Source: a virus. From it: 64,000 nt of DNA. The DNA lies in the IMG/VR virus record IMGVR_UViG_3300044630_003511, positions 1 to 64,000 of that record. One strand, written 5' to 3'. Shown piece after piece: positions 8,103 to 15,880 of this stretch. The notes beneath the pieces are model-generated. The model was given only the letters and a program-made list of their open reading frames with translations. It was not told the origin of the DNA and made no database searches. Every line of letters starts with the position of its first letter. Within the stretch, counting starts at the first letter, position 1. Position numbers and translations under genes: made by a program.

Positions 8103-9206
8103 TTAATTTATTGATTTGAATTTAGGATAGCCCCTACCCTCAACAAATTTAAAACCATTTTGTTTTTTCATACTACCTAAAAACAAATCTTTGTAGTATA
8201 TTTCAACATACGCATATCCAGTTACTTTACAAATATGTTCAGCTGCTTTAATTGCGCTTTCCAATGTAGTAGCCAAAAAGTTTGTTTCTCTTTCGGTATT
8301 TCTTTGATTGGAATCCGTATAGAAATCAAACATAAATCTTTTTTTAACGTCTGCTGCTTCATTAAATGTATCAGTTTCAGAATTTACATTCTCTTCCAAT
8401 CCAAATGGCTTTAACCAATTAATCCAATTTTTTGTAATCCAATTAGTTCTATTTTGTGGAGATACTGTCCAATACTTTTTATATATAGATTTAAATACCG
8501 GAATTAAACTACTATTTTTAAAACCTGCAATACCAGACCATCCTTGTCCACCTCTAACTGCTTGTAAAAAATCACTATCATCCTCATAATATTCCATTGA
8601 GTTGGATAATATATCTACCAATGCTAACATTGATTTATCATTACCAATTGCTTCGTTAACTGATTCTTTGATTACAACGATTCCGTTTTCATCACCTCTT
8701 TTAGCAGTTTTAATACCACCATCAATATCACCTAAACGATGTCTTACTTTTTTTGAACCCTTTGTATTACCATTTTTATCAGATGGAACGAATGTTGCTG
8801 AAATACTATCCATATCTACAACTTTATAATACTTCCCACCATCTATTCCCTTTAATCGGGTGAATCCTTGTCCTAATATTACAGAACCGATTTTTAAATC
8901 AGTTGGATATGATGCTTCATCTACTTTTTTACCAGCTCTTAAATCTGCTAAATCATCACTACCGATATCACCATCTTTATCAACATCTAATTTCTTTTGA
9001 CCACCAACTAATTCTTCATTCTTTTCACCTCTACCATCCCATGTGGCATCGATTTTATCAAAAAATGCTTTCTTTTCCTCATCACTCATAGATGGGATAG
9101 ATTTTCCAGCTTTTTCTAATGCGGCTTTGAAAAATGATTGATACTCCGATTCCTCATTAACGATTGTACGAAGTGTTTCTTTTAGTTTTGCTCTAGTAAT
9201 ATTCAT
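8103..9206 (-). CDS. Modular prohead core/cargo protein with EF-hand-like loop
   Basis: A 367-residue protein divided by candidate protease sites: VNE-E at residue 18, VDE-A at 97, SVNE-A at 185 and FNE-A at 283. The first block (19-97) has the segment YQSFFKAALEKAGKSIPSM and an acidic loop DVDKDGDIGSDDL that resembles a calcium-binding EF-hand or dockerin loop. The second block (98-185) is beta-rich, the third helical and rich in tryptophan, and the fourth (284-367) mixed alpha/beta. The N-terminal 18 residues are basic and helical, like a capsid-targeting peptide. An internal head protein is inferred. Confidence 0.6.
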   Translation of the reverse strand: MNITRAKLKETLRTIVNEESEYQSFFKAALEKAGKSIPSMSDEEKKAFFDKIDATWDGRGEKNEELVGGQKKLDVDKDGDIGSDDLADLRAGKKVDEASYPTDLKIGSVILGQGFTRLKGIDGGKYYKVVDMDSISATFVPSDKNGNTKGSKKVRHRLGDIDGGIKTAKRGDENGIVVIKESVNEAIGNDKSMLALVDILSNSMEYYEDDSDFLQAVRGGQGWSGIAGFKNSSLIPVFKSIYKKYWTVSPQNRTNWITKNWINWLKPFGLEENVNSETDTFNEAADVKKRFMFDFYTDSNQRNTERETNFLATTLESAIKAAEHICKVTGYAYVEIYYKDLFLGSMKKQNGFKFVEGRGYPKFKSIN

Positions 9207-9221
9207 AGTATAGGTTTCCTA

Positions 9222-9671
9222 TTATAGTTTGCTAATTGATGTAGCAATATTGTTTAATCTCTCTCTTATTCTGAATAAGTTTGATTTAGTTCTTTTCCAA
9301 TATTGGTCAGAGTTTAAATCACCTTCATTTTTAATCTTACCATACCAACCAAGGAATGTTTCGATTTCAGAAAGTTGTCTATTAACATTAGAAATTCCTC
9401 TACCAATTTTTTGTTTTGGAGAGGATTCATCTTTTCTTAATTCATGCCAACGATTTTCATCAACTTTTTTATATCCAGTTGATTGATTTATTCTTTTTGT
9501 AATTGCATCATCTGGTTCAGCTTCTTCATCAGTACCATCCGTTGCTTTGAATGCATTGGGAGTATTGTATCCAGCTACATCACCAGTTGTTGTTGCTTCA
9601 CCTAACTCTAACTCCTCTTGCTGAATCTCTTCTAAAAGTTCATCAATTAGTTCTCTTAGTTTACTTGTCAT
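9222..9671 (-). CDS. Conserved core protein with targeting-peptide-like N-terminus
   Basis: A 149-residue protein. The first 25 residues form an acidic amphipathic helix ending in LELGE-A, a match to the prohead-protease cut rule. The next segment, ATTTGDVAGYNTPNAF, recurs in uncharacterised head-cluster proteins of T4-like phages. The remainder is basic and helical. It overlaps the 9661..10539 gene by 11 bases. Probably a small internal or core head protein. Confidence 0.55.
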   Translation of the reverse strand: MTSKLRELIDELLEEIQQEELELGEATTTGDVAGYNTPNAFKATDGTDEEAEPDDAITKRINQSTGYKKVDENRWHELRKDESSPKQKIGRGISNVNRQLSEIETFLGWYGKIKNEGDLNSDQYWKRTKSNLFRIRERLNNIATSISKL

Positions 9672-10539
9672 TTAATCTACCCTTTAGTTCTTTAATTAAT
9701 TCGTATGATATCATTAATGATGATACGTGATTATCAGAAACAGTCTTACCAATTTTAGTTTTATTTAAAACAGATACAGTCTCAGCTAATTTAATTTTAG
9801 TAACTTTGTCATTGATAGACTTATGTAATACTTTTAATTCTTTTACTATTGATGGAATTTCCTTCTCAACGTATTCTTTAAATTTAGTAGTATTGGTAAT
9901 ATTATTAATAAACTGCTTTAATAATTCTTTTTGACTTTCATCTAAATTAGAATATTTTTTATTAAACGTTTCTACTAATATTTTGTAGGTAAGTAATCTT
10001 AAATCTTTATCTTGTTTTTTATAAGATTCTACTAATTTCTGAGCATCATCTGATTTTTCTACAATTACTGTTTGATTCGATGTTATATTTTCAATTAAAG
10101 TAATTTTAGAATTAAAAATATCTTTAACATCATAATCTACCATATTCTTAGCTTCAAATACTTTATATATTGATGCTAATACTTTATAGTTAGTTATTGG
10201 AGATGATAAGAAATCATCCATATCGAATGATTCATTAATCTTCTTAATAAGATTATATTTTTCTCTTTGTAATTTACTTTGATTGATACGGGTATGCGCT
10301 TCATTGATTGTATCAATAAATTTTTCAGCTCTGGATTCTGACTTATATTTCTCCTTTAGTAAGAGTTCATATAATCTATGTTCTTTATTCAATTCAGTTT
10401 TTGGTGAAAAGAATTCTCTAACAATATGCTTTGCTTTTTCAGTCGCATCTCCATTAAGCACTTCTAATGTAATTTGCCTTACAAGAAGTTCAAATAGAAT
10501 ACCTGTGTTCTTAAATTTCGAATGTTTTACCTTCTTCAT
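9661..10539 (-). CDS. Conserved helical phage protein next to the portal gene
   Basis: A 292-residue, lysine-rich, almost entirely helical protein beginning with HSKFKNTGILFELLVRQIT. That opening is conserved in uncharacterised proteins beside the portal gene in T4-like marine phages. No catalytic motif or membrane segment is visible. It sits between portal and core proteins and has a late motif 48 bases upstream. A core or portal-associated assembly factor is the simplest reading. Confidence 0.5.
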   Translation of the reverse strand: MKKVKHSKFKNTGILFELLVRQITLEVLNGDATEKAKHIVREFFSPKTELNKEHRLYELLLKEKYKSESRAEKFIDTINEAHTRINQSKLQREKYNLIKKINESFDMDDFLSSPITNYKVLASIYKVFEAKNMVDYDVKDIFNSKITLIENITSNQTVIVEKSDDAQKLVESYKKQDKDLRLLTYKILVETFNKKYSNLDESQKELLKQFINNITNTTKFKEYVEKEIPSIVKELKVLHKSINDKVTKIKLAETVSVLNKTKIGKTVSDNHVSSLMISYELIKELKGRLNDK

Positions 10540-10587
10540 TTATTTTTGTCCTATAATAATATATTCATAAACGATGTAATCATTGTG

Positions 10588-10596
10588 TATAAATAT
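10588..10596 (-). promoter_or_regulatory. Late-promoter motif ATATTTATA
   Basis: Minus-strand ATATTTATA in the gap after the portal gene, 48 bases before the ATG at 10539. It could start a shorter transcript for the core-protein genes. Confidence 0.45.
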
Positions 10597-10606
10597 AAGT
10601 TTTAAT

Positions 10607-12376
10607 TTATTTACTAATTTTTTCCTCGTCTAACAAATTTGAATCATCTAAAAAGTCAACTTTTTCTTTTATAATTTGTTTTTTTGATGATATTCCGTTA
10701 ATGTATTCTTTTGCAATATTTGCATTAACTCTAACCGCTGAACTTTCTCTTTTCAGAGCTTTTTGGTTTTCTTTAGCTCCTAATGGGTCTCTACCATAAG
10801 GATGTTTATCTTTACCATAAGTATTACCCTCTCTTGGTCTACCACCTTCATCCTTTAATTCCGTTTTAAGTTTTTCCAAACTTTCTTCGATATCAGTTGG
10901 TTGTTGTGGCATTGCCGGGTCATTTCCTTCGTTTTCAATAGCGTTATATCTGAATCTATCTTTGAGGTCATTTATCATTCCAGCTTTTTGTTGGTCTACC
11001 TCATCTTTACTCATATTGAATATATTTTCATATGCCCAATCTTTAGAAATCATATTTAATGCATTGATATCAGAAACTAATCTTACTTTCTCACTCCAAA
11101 GGTTTACTTTCTCTTGCTCATAGATTGTAGATGGATTTACCAATGATAATTCAAAATCAACCATATCAGCATCTTCGATACCTTGAGATGCTAAATGTAC
11201 AATTGCCAATTTAGTAAGTTCGGATACCAATGTTCTTTGGATTCTCTCAATCGTTCTTGCAAATCTTACATCTTCTGCAGCAAGTGTTGCTTTACCATTT
11301 ACATTCTCATCATACCCCAAATATGCTTTTGGAATTTTAAGAGCTGCAAACAATTTGTTTTTTAAGTAATCAATATCTTCAATAGCTGTGTATTGTAATC
11401 CACCTAATGAATCAATTTGAGTACCACTATCACCACCCCTAACAGGTAAGAAGAAATCTTCAGTTAAGTTTTGGATATTATATTTTAAGTTATAATCACC
11501 ACTATTCTTATCAACAAATGGAACTTTCTTCATTTTGTTGATAATCTTTTGCATGTAGTTATCCACTTCGTTTGGTGGAATATTACCAATATCAATTTTG
11601 AAAACTCTCTTATCCGGTGCTCTCATAATTCTATGAATTAACATAGCATCTTCCATAAGAGAAACTTGTTTCCAAATTCTTCTACCATTTTCAATCATTG
11701 CCTTACCATAAGGTAAGAAGTTGGTATCTGATAATAATCTAAAGTGTACTACTTCATAGTTCTCATATTCACCTTTTCCAATAGGGTCATGATTAACTTT
11801 GAACTTAACATAGTTTGGATTATTTGGGTCAGTATTTTCCAATCTTTCAGTTTCATAAACTGGAAGTGGTTGTACATTAATAATACCATTACCTGGTTGT
11901 ATTTCCACCGAAAGGAAAAAATCACCATACTTAACCATATTACGAGTCCATGCCCATAGGTTAAATTCAATATTTAAAATATCATAGAAAAGATTTTCTA
12001 ATAATGCTTTTACTTTTTCGTTTTGAGTTTTGATTTGAATTACATCTCCAAATTCATTCTTTAATGTAGATTCATCTGAGTATATATCTAATGCCGATGA
12101 TATAATCGGGTCATTATCCATAGCATCATAATCTCTAAATAATTCTCTACGAACTTGATGGTATGCCATTGACTGTGCAGCCATTTGGTCACCAGCAAAT
12201 CCTCTTTGTAATTTAGTGTACCTATCTCTAAGGTTCAATAAATTAGTACTTCCTTGCTGTCTGTCATCAACATCAACTACTTTTCTCTTCCCATCCTTGT
12301 CAATTTTGACTACGGCTTGAGTAGAAAAGAGTTTTGTTAATCTTTGAAAAAACGTACTTTGTTGTTGTTCTGCCAT
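10607..12376 (-). CDS. Portal protein, gp20-like
   Basis: Forms the dodecameric DNA-entry vertex of the head and docks the terminase. The frame is open from 12463, but the ATG at 12376 (MAEQQQSTFFQRL) is preferred: it clears the upstream gene (stop at 12408) and gives 589 residues, near the T4 size (524). Conserved gp20 features seen are the DNDPIISSALDIYSDEST region and the MRAPDKRVFKIDIGN block with a helical stem. Also present are KLFAALKIPKAYLGYDE and a following ERIQRTLVSEL helix. A lysine/glycine-rich tail (about 510-545) is probably flexible. Confidence 0.93.
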   Translation of the reverse strand: MAEQQQSTFFQRLTKLFSTQAVVKIDKDGKRKVVDVDDRQQGSTNLLNLRDRYTKLQRGFAGDQMAAQSMAYHQVRRELFRDYDAMDNDPIISSALDIYSDESTLKNEFGDVIQIKTQNEKVKALLENLFYDILNIEFNLWAWTRNMVKYGDFFLSVEIQPGNGIINVQPLPVYETERLENTDPNNPNYVKFKVNHDPIGKGEYENYEVVHFRLLSDTNFLPYGKAMIENGRRIWKQVSLMEDAMLIHRIMRAPDKRVFKIDIGNIPPNEVDNYMQKIINKMKKVPFVDKNSGDYNLKYNIQNLTEDFFLPVRGGDSGTQIDSLGGLQYTAIEDIDYLKNKLFAALKIPKAYLGYDENVNGKATLAAEDVRFARTIERIQRTLVSELTKLAIVHLASQGIEDADMVDFELSLVNPSTIYEQEKVNLWSEKVRLVSDINALNMISKDWAYENIFNMSKDEVDQQKAGMINDLKDRFRYNAIENEGNDPAMPQQPTDIEESLEKLKTELKDEGGRPREGNTYGKDKHPYGRDPLGAKENQKALKRESSAVRVNANIAKEYINGISSKKQIIKEKVDFLDDSNLLDEEKISK

Positions 12377-12407
12377 TTTTGTTTTTGTTTTTATAACCTT
12401 TATTAAT

Positions 12408-12815
12408 TTACCAAGCTTTACAACTCCAATACCTTGCTCCTGTTTTTGGACCAGGTGTATCACAATTGTGTCTTGCTCTAAATGATGCTCTTCGTTCTGG
12501 GTCTGATTTTTTAATTCTCATAGTTTCTTCACCTGCTGATTTTGCTGATGTTCCGCCATGCCCAAAATTTACTTTTACAACATTCCCTTTTGGATTGTTA
12601 ACATATACTTTAAACTTCTTAACATCACCTCTCATCGGTTTATTGAGTTTTACCTCTCTTCCCTGATATTCGGCTTCGTTAACTTCCCCCTTTATGGTTT
12701 TTAAGAATTCTATGAATTCTTTTAAATCATCGTAGTTTTCAACATAATATTCAGTAACATCTTCTTCGAAAATGCCTCTGATTTCATTGTAAAGTTCTAA
12801 AGTATAATTTTCCAT
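12408..12815 (-). CDS. Conserved phage protein between terminase and portal
   Basis: A 135-residue protein. The N-terminal half is acidic. The C-terminal half holds GDVKKFKVYV and the ending MRIKKSDPERRASFRARHNC...YWSCK, which recurs in uncharacterised proteins of environmental T4-like phages. The two cysteines and basic residues could bind zinc or nucleic acid. It takes the place where T4 has tail sheath and tube genes. A late motif lies 28 bases upstream. Function unknown. Confidence 0.6.
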   Translation of the reverse strand: MENYTLELYNEIRGIFEEDVTEYYVENYDDLKEFIEFLKTIKGEVNEAEYQGREVKLNKPMRGDVKKFKVYVNNPKGNVVKVNFGHGGTSAKSAGEETMRIKKSDPERRASFRARHNCDTPGPKTGARYWSCKAW

Positions 12816-12843
12816 ATATTTGACTAAATATTATCTAATACTA

Positions 12844-12852
12844 TATAAATAT
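12844..12852 (-). promoter_or_regulatory. Late-promoter motif ATATTTATA
   Basis: Minus-strand ATATTTATA, 28 bases before the ATG at 12815 and just after the terminase stop. It would serve the portal region. Confidence 0.5.
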
Positions 12853-12876
12853 CATTTTATATAACTTTACATAATT

Positions 12877-14463
12877 TTATAACCATTTACTTAAATCTTC
12901 AATACTACCATCCCCAACGTTCATTTGCCAAGGATTACTATCCATATCGTTACCACCATAAACACCACTATAAGTATATGATGATATACTGTTAATAGCT
13001 TGTTTTGTTAAATCAATACCCTCTTGTCTTAATCTAAGTGATGTATCTCTAACCCAAAGTGATATGGCTAATGCCATCGTAAGGTCATCATTATAACCAC
13101 GCATTGCCTCAGCTCTACCATTGTTCCAAATGAATGTAAATAACTCATCTATGGTTCTTACTGAACGGATTATGATTGATTTTTCTCTTACATACTCCTC
13201 CAACTTTGAAATAATCAAAGGTCGGGTTCTTGATGTGGTTGAGAATCCAGCTACCATACTTCTATCCTCCGAACGATATTTGTTTGATAATTGATTATCC
13301 ACATCCACATATTTTAAATCTCGAGATGTATAATACAAATTAGTATATCCCCTATCCAATACTTGTTGAATAGCTGCCCAACCAATATTTGCGTTTTCAA
13401 TTACCAATAGTGCGTTGTTATATTCGGTTGCTAATGATACTAAGAAATTTCCAAAATCCTTTGTATCCAACTTACCTCTATATTCTGCTACTTGCGCAGA
13501 TGCTTCAACATCAATAACGTGTGCGGTAGAGTAATCCGAAGAATCTCCCCTCGAAACGTCAGCTGATACTATGTAAGTTTTATTATAGTTAGGATATTCC
13601 CATCTCCAAAGGTTTCCATCAAATCCACCTTTTTCTACTGGGTCTTGCACAAATGTTTCTTTATAAAATTGTAGGAGTTGTGGTTCGATTACACTATCTC
13701 CAGAAGATACGAAATCACAATCACACTCTTGAGCTGCTCCCTTTGTTCCTAATAGAACCTCTTGTTCATCTCGCCAAGCTTGCTCTCTTTCAGGATGTAC
13801 ACTCCAATGGATTCTAATATTATTAAATGAGTTTGTTCCATCTTCAGAACCTACCCAAGTTTTGTGGAAAAAGTTTCCAACACCATTTGGTGTAGAAAGG
13901 ATAATTGCGTTACCCCCAGTTGATAATGTAGATTGTGCAGATACCCATATATCTTCAATCTTATCGATAAATGCCGCCTCATCAAATACTAATAAAGATA
14001 GTGCTTCAGAACGACCAGCATCACTAGCAGCAGATGTTGCTTTGATTTGAGAGCCGTTTGCATATCTAAGTGATAATTTGTTATCCTCCACCGTTGTTAG
14101 TTTTAACCAACTTGGTAGATATTGATTCATAACCCTTACCTTAGTTACTAAGTTTTTAGCAACCTCTTGCTTTGTTGCAATAACCAATACGTTAAAATCA
14201 TCATTAAATAGCATTTTCCAAAGTGAGAAACCAGCAGTCAATGTTGAGATACCAGTTTGTCTTGATTTTAGAATAATATTATAACGATGGTCTTTAAACT
14301 GAGTTAGTGTATCTTCTTGAAACGGAAAAAGGTGAAAGGGTATTTTACCTTTCACCGGATGTTGAATCATACAATATTTTCGCATGAAGTATATCGGGTC
14401 TTTTGCACACTTTTGATATTCTTCAGCAATAATTTGTTTTAATGATTTCTTTACTTCAGCCAT
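12877..14463 (-). CDS. Terminase large subunit, gp17-like
   Basis: A 528-residue packaging motor with ATPase and headful nuclease. The Walker A-like motif SRQTGIS (67-73) and Walker B LLVFDEAAF (D161, E162) form the ATPase half. The RNase-H-like nuclease half has VSADVSRGDSSDYS (D302), ALLVIENAN (E356) and YNDDLTMA (D459/D460). Length is shorter than T4 gp17 (610), mainly at the N-terminus. It follows a spanin-like pair by three bases. All expected catalytic acidic residues are present. Confidence 0.95.
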   Translation of the reverse strand: MAEVKKSLKQIIAEEYQKCAKDPIYFMRKYCMIQHPVKGKIPFHLFPFQEDTLTQFKDHRYNIILKSRQTGISTLTAGFSLWKMLFNDDFNVLVIATKQEVAKNLVTKVRVMNQYLPSWLKLTTVEDNKLSLRYANGSQIKATSAASDAGRSEALSLLVFDEAAFIDKIEDIWVSAQSTLSTGGNAIILSTPNGVGNFFHKTWVGSEDGTNSFNNIRIHWSVHPEREQAWRDEQEVLLGTKGAAQECDCDFVSSGDSVIEPQLLQFYKETFVQDPVEKGGFDGNLWRWEYPNYNKTYIVSADVSRGDSSDYSTAHVIDVEASAQVAEYRGKLDTKDFGNFLVSLATEYNNALLVIENANIGWAAIQQVLDRGYTNLYYTSRDLKYVDVDNQLSNKYRSEDRSMVAGFSTTSRTRPLIISKLEEYVREKSIIIRSVRTIDELFTFIWNNGRAEAMRGYNDDLTMALAISLWVRDTSLRLRQEGIDLTKQAINSISSYTYSGVYGGNDMDSNPWQMNVGDGSIEDLSKWL

Positions 14464-14466
14464 AAA

Positions 14467-14886
14467 TTACTTTATTAAAAGGACTGTAGTTGCAATTATT
14501 CCAACAATTGAAGTTACCTTATAAAATCCAGTTTTAAACTTCTGTCCTTTTAGTTCTTTTATTAAACTTTCCGATTTTTGTCTCTCTAATGAAAACTGCT
14601 CATCCTTTTTAGTAATGATTAATTCTAAGTTTCCAATCTTTTCGTTTTTAAGAGTATCCTTTTGTTTAAATAAACTTATTTGTTCATCTTTAAGTAATAC
14701 TGTTTTATTTAATTCAACAATCTCCAATTTAGCTCCATCAAAACGAATTAGGTCTTGATAAACTAATCTAGCAATTTTTGTTGGTAAAACTACAACACTT
14801 GTATCTTTCTTAGTTAGCGTATCTTTCTGTGAATAAGCGCTCGAGCTCAATGTTACCAATAGTAGCAACGTTATTAACTTTCTCAT
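14467..14886 (-). CDS. Secreted coiled-coil protein with C-terminal anchor, spanin-like
   Basis: A 139-residue protein with a clear signal peptide (MRKLITLLLLVTLSSSAYSQ) but no lipobox cysteine. A charged coiled coil follows (about residues 45-115) and a C-terminal membrane segment (YKVTSIVGIIATTVLLIK). It overlaps the next gene upstream by 77 bases in another frame. The pair resembles spanins, which join inner and outer membranes during lysis, but the outer partner here lacks the usual lipoprotein cysteine. Alternatives are an envelope or superinfection protein. Confidence 0.45.
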   Translation of the reverse strand: MRKLITLLLLVTLSSSAYSQKDTLTKKDTSVVVLPTKIARLVYQDLIRFDGAKLEIVELNKTVLLKDEQISLFKQKDTLKNEKIGNLELIITKKDEQFSLERQKSESLIKELKGQKFKTGFYKVTSIVGIIATTVLLIK

Positions 14887-15148
14887 CTGTATTATTTTTA
14901 ATTATAGTTATGTTTTTTGTTACTTGTTGAATATCTTTATCTACATTAGAGATATGTGTATCAACTAAATCAATTTGAGTATCTATCAAATCATTTTTTG
15001 TATAAACCGAATCAATATCCTTTTGGATTGAATCAATTTTTTGATTATAGCCAGCTATATCAGTTTTAATTTGGCTGGTTGTAAATATACTCCACCCTAT
15101 TAACACTGCGATAATAACCAATAAAATTACCAATTTGTTGTCTTTCAT
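14810..15148 (-). CDS. Membrane-anchored periplasmic coiled-coil protein, i-spanin-like
   Basis: The ATG at 15148 (MKDNKLVILLVIIAVLIGW) is preferred to one at 15181 because it puts the membrane helix at the N-terminus and avoids overlap with the upstream gene. The 112-residue product has one N-terminal transmembrane segment and then a long heptad-like region with repeated 'IDxVxxxI' units, typical of Rz-type inner-membrane spanins. It overlaps the signal-peptide protein downstream by 77 bases. Lysis function is inferred from architecture only. Confidence 0.45.
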   Translation of the reverse strand: MKDNKLVILLVIIAVLIGWSIFTTSQIKTDIAGYNQKIDSIQKDIDSVYTKNDLIDTQIDLVDTHISNVDKDIQQVTKNITIIKNNTDEKVNNVATIGNIELERLFTERYAN

Positions 15149-15158
15149 ATTATTAAAT

Positions 15159-15836
15159 TTAAAGTTTTGAAACCAATTCATAATTCTTATCTTTTAATAA
15201 TTCATATGCTGCGTTTCGTTTTTCTATAACTTCGATAAGTTCCAACTTACCACTATCAATATCTTTTTGTATTTCAGTTTTTAACTGCTCTACATCTTTA
15301 TCATTTTGCCATCTTTCAACTGAGCCATCTTCGTTTACATACTCATGTATATTGGATACCTCTTTATATGCGTTGTTTAATTTTTCCAAAACATCCGTAC
15401 CATAAGCTGCCATATTTGAATAAATTCTATATTCACTATATGCTTCCCATAAACCATCTTGTTTTATTTGAAATTCTCGTCTAGCTAAACAGCCAGCACA
15501 ATATCCAGTCTTTGAAATTAACTTCTTATCTGCATTTGAGTAGTTACCACTAACATCACAATCATTTGATTTACAACTTGAAATTTGTTGTAAATAATTT
15601 CTAACTTCAGACATGGTATCACTACTCTTAGATTGTCTTACTCTACCATATTCTTTTTGTTCCCAAAGATAACCATCTTTATCTTCCCAAATATCTCCAA
15701 TGGTTCTGGAAACTTCCTCTTTTATATTAGAGAATCCAACTTGCGTATTTTTTTCGTATTCACCAGTCTGAACCATATCAGCCAACTTTCTACGAGTTGG
15801 ATGCATGAAACTTTTCTTAAATTCTGTATTAGCCAT
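15159..15836 (-). CDS. Conserved protein upstream of terminase, zinc-knuckle-like
   Basis: A 225-residue protein. It begins with FKKSFMHPTRRKLADMVQTGEYEKNTQVG, split here as FMHPTRRKLADM and GEYEKNTQVG. Later come paired cysteines (CKSNDC and YCAGCLARREF) that could form a zinc site, then a helical acidic tail. I recognise the opening from uncharacterised proteins near the terminase gene of other T4-like phages. A small-terminase or packaging accessory role is possible from location but not shown. Confidence 0.5.
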   Translation of the reverse strand: MANTEFKKSFMHPTRRKLADMVQTGEYEKNTQVGFSNIKEEVSRTIGDIWEDKDGYLWEQKEYGRVRQSKSSDTMSEVRNYLQQISSCKSNDCDVSGNYSNADKKLISKTGYCAGCLARREFQIKQDGLWEAYSEYRIYSNMAAYGTDVLEKLNNAYKEVSNIHEYVNEDGSVERWQNDKDVEQLKTEIQKDIDSGKLELIEVIEKRNAAYELLKDKNYELVSKL

Positions 15837-15860
15837 AAATTGTTCTTATATATTCATATA

Positions 15861-15869
15861 TATAAGTAT
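15861..15869 (-). promoter_or_regulatory. Late-promoter motif ATACTTATA
   Basis: Minus-strand ATACTTATA, 24 bases before the ATG at 15836. It would drive the 225-residue gene, the spanin-like pair and terminase. Confidence 0.5.
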
Positions 15870-15880
15870 TGAATTTTTTA

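Noticed and set aside
11744-11970. Overlapping frames on both strands inside the portal gene
   Set aside because: Composition is that of AT-rich shadow frames, with no start context and no place in the gene order.
12377-12463. N-terminal extension of the portal protein to 12463
   Set aside because: It would overlap the upstream gene by 56 bases and adds a lysine-rich stretch; the ATG at 12376 fits the family start.
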